Shown here one piece after another: positions 59,527 through 64,000 of a stretch of DNA of 64,000 bases. The position numbers were made by a program, and so were the translations under genes. The notes beneath the pieces are model-generated. The model was not told the DNA's origin, did not search any database, and saw nothing but the letters and a program-made list of their open reading frames with translations. Where the stretch lies: NCBI GenBank assembly GCA_021397845.1, contig CM038039.1, positions 183,432,526 to 183,496,525 on the forward strand, in the 5' to 3' direction. Origin of the DNA: Areca catechu. Lineage: Eukaryota > Streptophyta > Magnoliopsida > Arecales > Arecaceae. Position 1 is the first letter of the stretch. Every line of letters starts with the position of its first letter.

Positions 59527-61318
59527 TGTGATAATTATATTACAAGTATTAATTTAATATTTTATTTTATTTTATTTATTTAAAATAAATATTTTTTGAT
59601 ATATTTTGTGTAGGAAAGAATACCATCAATGCGAAGAGATCAATTTATGGGATCAAATGAAATAAGTTTGAAGTGAATCAAACTTAAAATGTGCTTAAAA
59701 TTGAATTTCAAAGATTAAAATGGGATCACATGAATTTTGAAGCAACCGGTCCACCATGGATTGGCTGACTAGTCTACGAAGTGCCCAACGGTTCATGGGC
59801 AACCATGACTCTCAGTCCATGGCTCAAAGCCATCGACTATTGATGGATTTTGACTAGGAAATCACCAGAGAATGACATCCCATCACCACCGGAGCTGCCT
59901 GCACCTCCTTCATGGCCCTCTCCTCCAAGATCCGGCCGTCTTTCCCCATTTTCCATCAGTGTTCTTGATTTATTGATGTCTTCCCATCACCATGATCTGC
60001 TAAGATGTCGTCGCCATCCACCGCCCATCACTGTCTACCACCGCTTGTCTCCTTTTCCCATGCTACCTCCTCCTTCCTCGTGGTCATCTTCCCCATCAAT
60101 GCCTCCCTATCCACTGCTCATTATCATCCCATTGGTAGTCATCATCTCTATAGGTGCCTTCATCCTCCTTGACTTAACACACTACCGAGACCCTAATGCC
60201 CCCACCTCCTTTCTATGAGCATGGTTCATTCTCGCCACTATCGAGAAGAAGCCTAATCCGCAATGTTCACCGCCATCTTCTCTATTTTGATTTGAGCTAT
60301 TGTTCATCACTGCGACTGGCCTCCCACTATCATTTGCCATTGCTTTTCTGCTCCCATGGTCATCCTCCCTCATCTTCCTCCATCGCCATGGCCATCTTCA
60401 TCAAGCCGCTTGCTGCCATCCCTCCATCTCAGTCTTCCAGAGAAACCAATGTTGGCAAACTCATATACTTGTTTCCATCTTCTCGAGCCCATGTCCATCC
60501 TTGCCTAGATCTCAATCCAACCAAGCTTACTTCTCATCACCAACACCATCCTCATCCCTAGCTATTTTTCTTCCACCCTTGTAAGCTCATCAAGCTTTTA
60601 GGAGTTGGACCAGTGTTAGATTAAACCAGGGATGTTCAAACATGTAAGGAATAGTCAAAAGCAAGAAACCAATCGATGGATTTTTATGGACTTCTAGTTG
60701 TTTGACAAAATAGAGCAGTTAAAATTTAATATTTGAAAAATGGTTGGTTCGATGGAACAACATCGGATAAAGGAGCCATAACAAACATGTGATGTTGGTT
60801 GCAATGGATTGAGCAGATAGATCACATGGAGCTGAATGTTGTTGGAAGGATTGTGATGGAAACAAACGTAGTTCATATGCATTCCCCTATGCCTTTAAAA
60901 GAACATCACAGCCAGAGGATGGGGTATTCGATTCTTCTTTCTAATAGCCCTCTTCCATTTCCCTTCCCCTTCCCTCTCCAATTTCCCATCCACTGCAAAG
61001 CTACAGAGTCCCCCTCATTCCACCGAACCTCCACACCATAATTCTTTCCCAACCATCACGACATCTCCATTTTCTCTTATTTTCTACTACTACTTGGTCC
61101 TTCTTCCAAATGTCAATGGGGAGTTCATCCATGGGAGGCTAGATCTCTGATTCCTCGAGGCTTCACTGTAGTGCTTGAACAGGTAGTGTTTATTTTTATT
61201 TATTTTTATTTATACTTTTTTTATGAAATAAAAATATGGTTTTAATTGTTATATGTTTTATTTGAATGATCTATATTTTTGAGATGAACCACGCTCTATG
61301 GATCCTATTCATACTTGA
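59527..61318 (+). repeat. Athila-like LTR-c, truncated by Ch1
   Basis: Starts near TGTGATAATTATATTAC. It keeps the ACCGGTCCACCATGGA block, a GC-rich middle (59870-60560) that aligns poorly with LTR-a and LTR-b, and the late block AGATGAACCACGCTCTATGG shared with 28545-28565. It ends at about 61318, where the chromovirus begins; the remaining 500 bp of the LTR is absent. It is clearly more diverged from LTR-b than LTR-a is. Confidence 0.82.
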
Positions 61319-62979
61319 TGCACGGGAGTAGGGCTAGAGATGCTAGTATGGATGCTTATGATGCAAAGGGGTTTTTATAGTTGATGAGTTTTAAATATTT
61401 TTATATGTTTTGATTCCCGATCACAAACAAAGACTAGAAATAGGAGAAACTAAATAATAGAAGCCTACACTAGAAAATCAAGTCCCTAAATAGTGAAAAA
61501 GAGAACAAGATCCTGGAATTAAGAAACCCCGGTAGGACTAAGCTCGATATGCAATACCTACTTAGGAGATAGGGGCAAACCTCACACGTTTGAAGCGCCC
61601 GATGCAGAGATCGTTTGACTCGATGGATGCGGCCTGGATGCCCGAGCAGTCGAACCCGCGGATGTGCCGACTTTCGATCGGGTGGTCGCAATGGCAAAGC
61701 AAACCGTCTCCGGTGCCCGTGATACCAAGGGGGACCTATAGGCAAGCAAAGGAGGGATTAGTGAAATGGAGAGGAGTATTGAAATGGAACTAAGGGAGGG
61801 TTGAGAAGGGGCTTCGAGCCCGGTGTCTGGCTGGATTTCGAAGTCAAAAAAGGGGATAACTTGGGGCCTCGCACCCCGCGACATCCGGGAGGACAAAGGA
61901 ATGTGGCCTCACACCACTCAACATCCCGAAGGATGAAGGACTTGCGATGCCCTGGGGTGATGGAAAAGTGGCCTCACACCACTCGACATCCCTGGGGATG
62001 AAGGAAGCTTCACTCAAACCTAGTCTAGGAGACAATGGTTGGAGGAGAAACAAAACTCAAGCTCTTTTGATTTCATCATCAATACCCTTTACAATGGAGG
62101 GGTTGGGTCCTTTAAATAGGCACCTTGGAACCCTTTTGAATTTCAAATGAAAAAATTACAACTTCTTGGATGGGCGCCCAAAAGCATTGACTTTCTCCTC
62201 TCCTTGGCCGACCAAAGGTAGCTTGGATTGGGCATGGCTTGATGCATGGCTTGGAGTGAGGTTCTTGGCGCCTTGAACTTGGAAAGAATCTTCTTGGTTT
62301 TGGAAGAAGGCATGAAGAGGGGCTTGGAGCAAGGCATGTGTTCTTCCTTCTTCCTTGGTTGGTATTCTTTCTTTGGTACAAGGCTTGACATGGGGAGTGT
62401 TAGGTGGAGGTGCCCAAGGCTCTTGTCTCTCCCTTCCAAAGGGTTTGAAGCAATTTGGGAAGAAGGCTTGATTGGAGGGCTTGAAGCAAGGGATTTGAAT
62501 TCCCTACATCAACTTCCATTGACTTCTACCTTGGCCGACCACCCTTGCATGGCAATGAGCTTGATAGGGGGAGGGGAAAAAGGCTAGAGCCAAGTAAAGT
62601 GGTCCTCCCCATTGGGCGTCCTTGCATGCCAAGTGTGCTGCCCACATGGCAAGATGTCATGGTGCCATGTAGGATGCCTAGGTGGGCCCTGAGTTGACTT
62701 GGATTCCTTCCCGACTTGATTCCAAGGAGACTAAATTTTAAGACCCACTCTTGCAATGGACCCATACTTCTAATATACTCAGACTGGACTCGATTTGTGA
62801 CTCGACTTAGTACAGGACTCAATTTGACCTGATTGGTCAAAGTACATACTCAATTCAAAGCAAAAGACAATTACAAATTTGAGGCTTGATGCCTTATTAC
62901 AAGACTCAAAGAAGTGGAACCCTAATCTGAGATCCACAGAGGGTTGAGGAGCCTATGTCGGATCCCGGTGCCCACACCA
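61319..62979 (-). repeat. 3' LTR of chromovirus Ch1
   Basis: About 1.66 kb from TGCACGGGAG (or TGATGCACGG at 61316) to CCCACACCA, lying directly downstream of a chromodomain integrase on the minus strand. A minus-strand TATA (CTATTTAAA) lies at 62111-62119. Three related segments built on GTGGCCTCACACCACTCGAC occur at 61862, 61901 and 61967. Boundaries are inferred from TG/CA ends and the break in LTR-c; the partner LTR is outside the window. Confidence 0.65.
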
Positions 62980-63412
62980 GTTCTCCCGAGGTGGGAAGAA
63001 CTCGACCCATTCGAGTAAGGGTTAGTTTGGCTTTGGTACCTCTCCAGGATATCGGGGTTGATGCGCGCTACAAGTCCTCCTGGGTGATCCACGAGTCATC
63101 GGATTCGGGTCGGCCTTGCCATCGGACCAAGTAACGTTGATAGCCTTTGCCCCGGGTAGTGATAGCTTGGTCATCCAGGACATGCTCGATCCACTCTCCA
63201 TGCTCAGGTATATTTGGAGGTGGACACTCAGGTTCAGGTTCACTCTCAAAAAAAAGGTCAGGCCCAAATGGCTTGCTAGGTATGTTTGCGGGTTCCCTAT
63301 ACTCAACTAAGTCAGAGATATTGAATGTCGAGCTAATTCCATATTCCAGAGGTAATTCTAGCACATAGGCATTAGGGCCCATTCTCCTAATCACTTTAAA
63401 GGGACCAGTTGG
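62980..63412 (-). pseudogene. Ch1 integrase C-terminus with chromodomain
   Basis: The minus-strand frame from about 63421 to 63068 starts inside the integrase C-terminal domain (GPFKVIRRMGPNAYVLELP, YGISSTFNISDLVEYR), followed by an acidic linker and a chromodomain: EHVLDDQAI, GYQRYLVRWQG and DDSWITQEDL. This is the signature of a Ty3/Gypsy chromovirus; the chromodomain guides integration to marked chromatin. A TAG follows QEDL where related proteins usually continue with Gln, and a 2-base shift follows. Upstream integrase, RT and gag are not in the window because homology breaks at about 63412. Confidence 0.85.
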
Positions 63413-64000
63413 TGCGGGCACCAGACTCAGAAAAAGACTTCAGGGCTCCATCTGGATCTCTGATTGACATTGCCCGAAGAATTAGGGTTTTCTGGTTTTG
63501 TAATAAGGGTTGACTTGGTCAACTCAATTTTAGTTTGAGTCTGTATTTCCCTGCAATTTAAATTTTGTTGAGTCATGTTGACTCAATACAAGTCCTAGTA
63601 GTGGTCTAGGTCTTCTCCAAGGTGCCACATTTTCTCCCAGGACCAAGCAAGTGGGCGCCACACTCCCAGCCACACGCCAGAGTCCAGGAGGCGCCACATC
63701 TCCATCCAGTGTGCCTTGGTCCCCACACCACAAGAAAGCAGGTCCCTTCTTTCATGCGCCACTTGGGGGAGAAATCCATCAAGATACCTCAATCCAAGGA
63801 GGAGCCAACTTCTTTCCAGATAAACCCAAGCCAGGATGGCAAGAATTTTTCTTGAAGAGAGGATCAAGGAGGTGCCCCATAATGTTCCATAAAAACTCAA
63901 GTTATAAAAGGGAAGAGAGCATATCTTGGGAAGAAAATCAAGGAGGCATCCAAAAGTTTCCTAAAGTGCCAAAGCCATGAAAGGAAGAAGCCTAAACTTG
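63413..64000. mobile_element. Unidentified sequence interrupting Ch1, possibly a further LTR
   Basis: Integrase homology stops sharply at about 63412 and sequence of a different kind begins (TGCGGGCACCAGACTC), without coding potential. A plus-strand TATA-like TATAAAAG lies at 63903-63910, and repeated GGCGCCACA(C/T) segments lie at 63650-63700. A plus-strand LTR of another element is the simplest reading, but only its start would be in the window. Confidence 0.4.

Noticed and set aside
59850..60561. Open frames in the GC-rich part of LTR-c
   Set aside because: Low-complexity Pro/Ser/His-rich translation in overlapping frames; LTR sequence with no protein family.
63068..63421. Chromodomain protein as a host chromatin gene
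   Set aside because: The chromodomain follows an integrase C-terminal domain and precedes a PPT-like tract and LTR, the chromovirus arrangement.

Overview
This window comes from a flowering-plant nuclear genome. It is built from nested LTR retrotransposons, mostly degenerate, and I found no host gene, rRNA, tRNA or CRISPR array. The evidence is Ty1/Copia and Athila-like Ty3/Gypsy gag-pol pseudogenes, a chromodomain integrase tail, primer-binding sites matching plant initiator tRNA-Met and tRNA-Asp, and long TG...CA LTRs. The AT-rich background with GC-rich non-coding LTR blocks would suit a repeat-rich monocot such as a palm, but I cannot name the species.

Layout from the oldest layer inward. 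(1) Copia element C0, minus strand, 1-4621, runs off the left edge. (2) An Athila-like Gypsy tandem, plus strand, was inserted into C0. Its order is LTR-a (4622-6586 plus 16645-16689), internal domain A (16690-27230), LTR-b (27231-29088), internal domain B (29089-30655 plus 53636-59526) and LTR-c (59527 to about 61318). It therefore has three LTRs and two internal domains, with the middle LTR shared. (3) Copia C1, minus strand, 6587-16644, sits inside LTR-a. (4) T1, 21725-24824, sits inside domain A between RNase H and integrase; it has two 1.49 kb LTRs around a 113 bp internal region, and a perfect CTGGT target duplication. (5) NA1, 30656 to about 53635, is a non-coding, GC-rich, tandem-repeat-laden LTR element on the minus strand, inside the gag of domain B. 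(6) Copia C2, plus strand, 34583-44475, with perfect GTGGA duplication, and (7) Copia C3, minus strand, 45034-53603, with perfect GGCTC duplication, both lie in the right LTR of NA1. (8) A solo LTR, S1 (47578-50173, perfect GGTTC duplication), lies inside C3. (9) A chromovirus, Ch1, minus strand, from about 61319 past the right edge, interrupts LTR-c and appears to be interrupted itself near 63413.

No element is fully coding. C2 is the best preserved: it has an open 371-codon RT-RNase H frame with YVDD, and LTRs of identical length. C1 belongs to the same family as C2, judged by pol and LTR sequence, but is older and lies in the opposite orientation. C3 has lost all of pol. T1 and NA1 carry no coding capacity and would depend on enzymes supplied by other elements. 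Several premature stops are TAG at conserved Gln codons, as expected if methylated CAG sites decayed to TAG.

The most unusual structures are the T1 element, the repeat-filled NA1 element, the palindrome array centred on GTCGAC in C3, and the shared-LTR Athila tandem. I found no evidence of a new host biological system.
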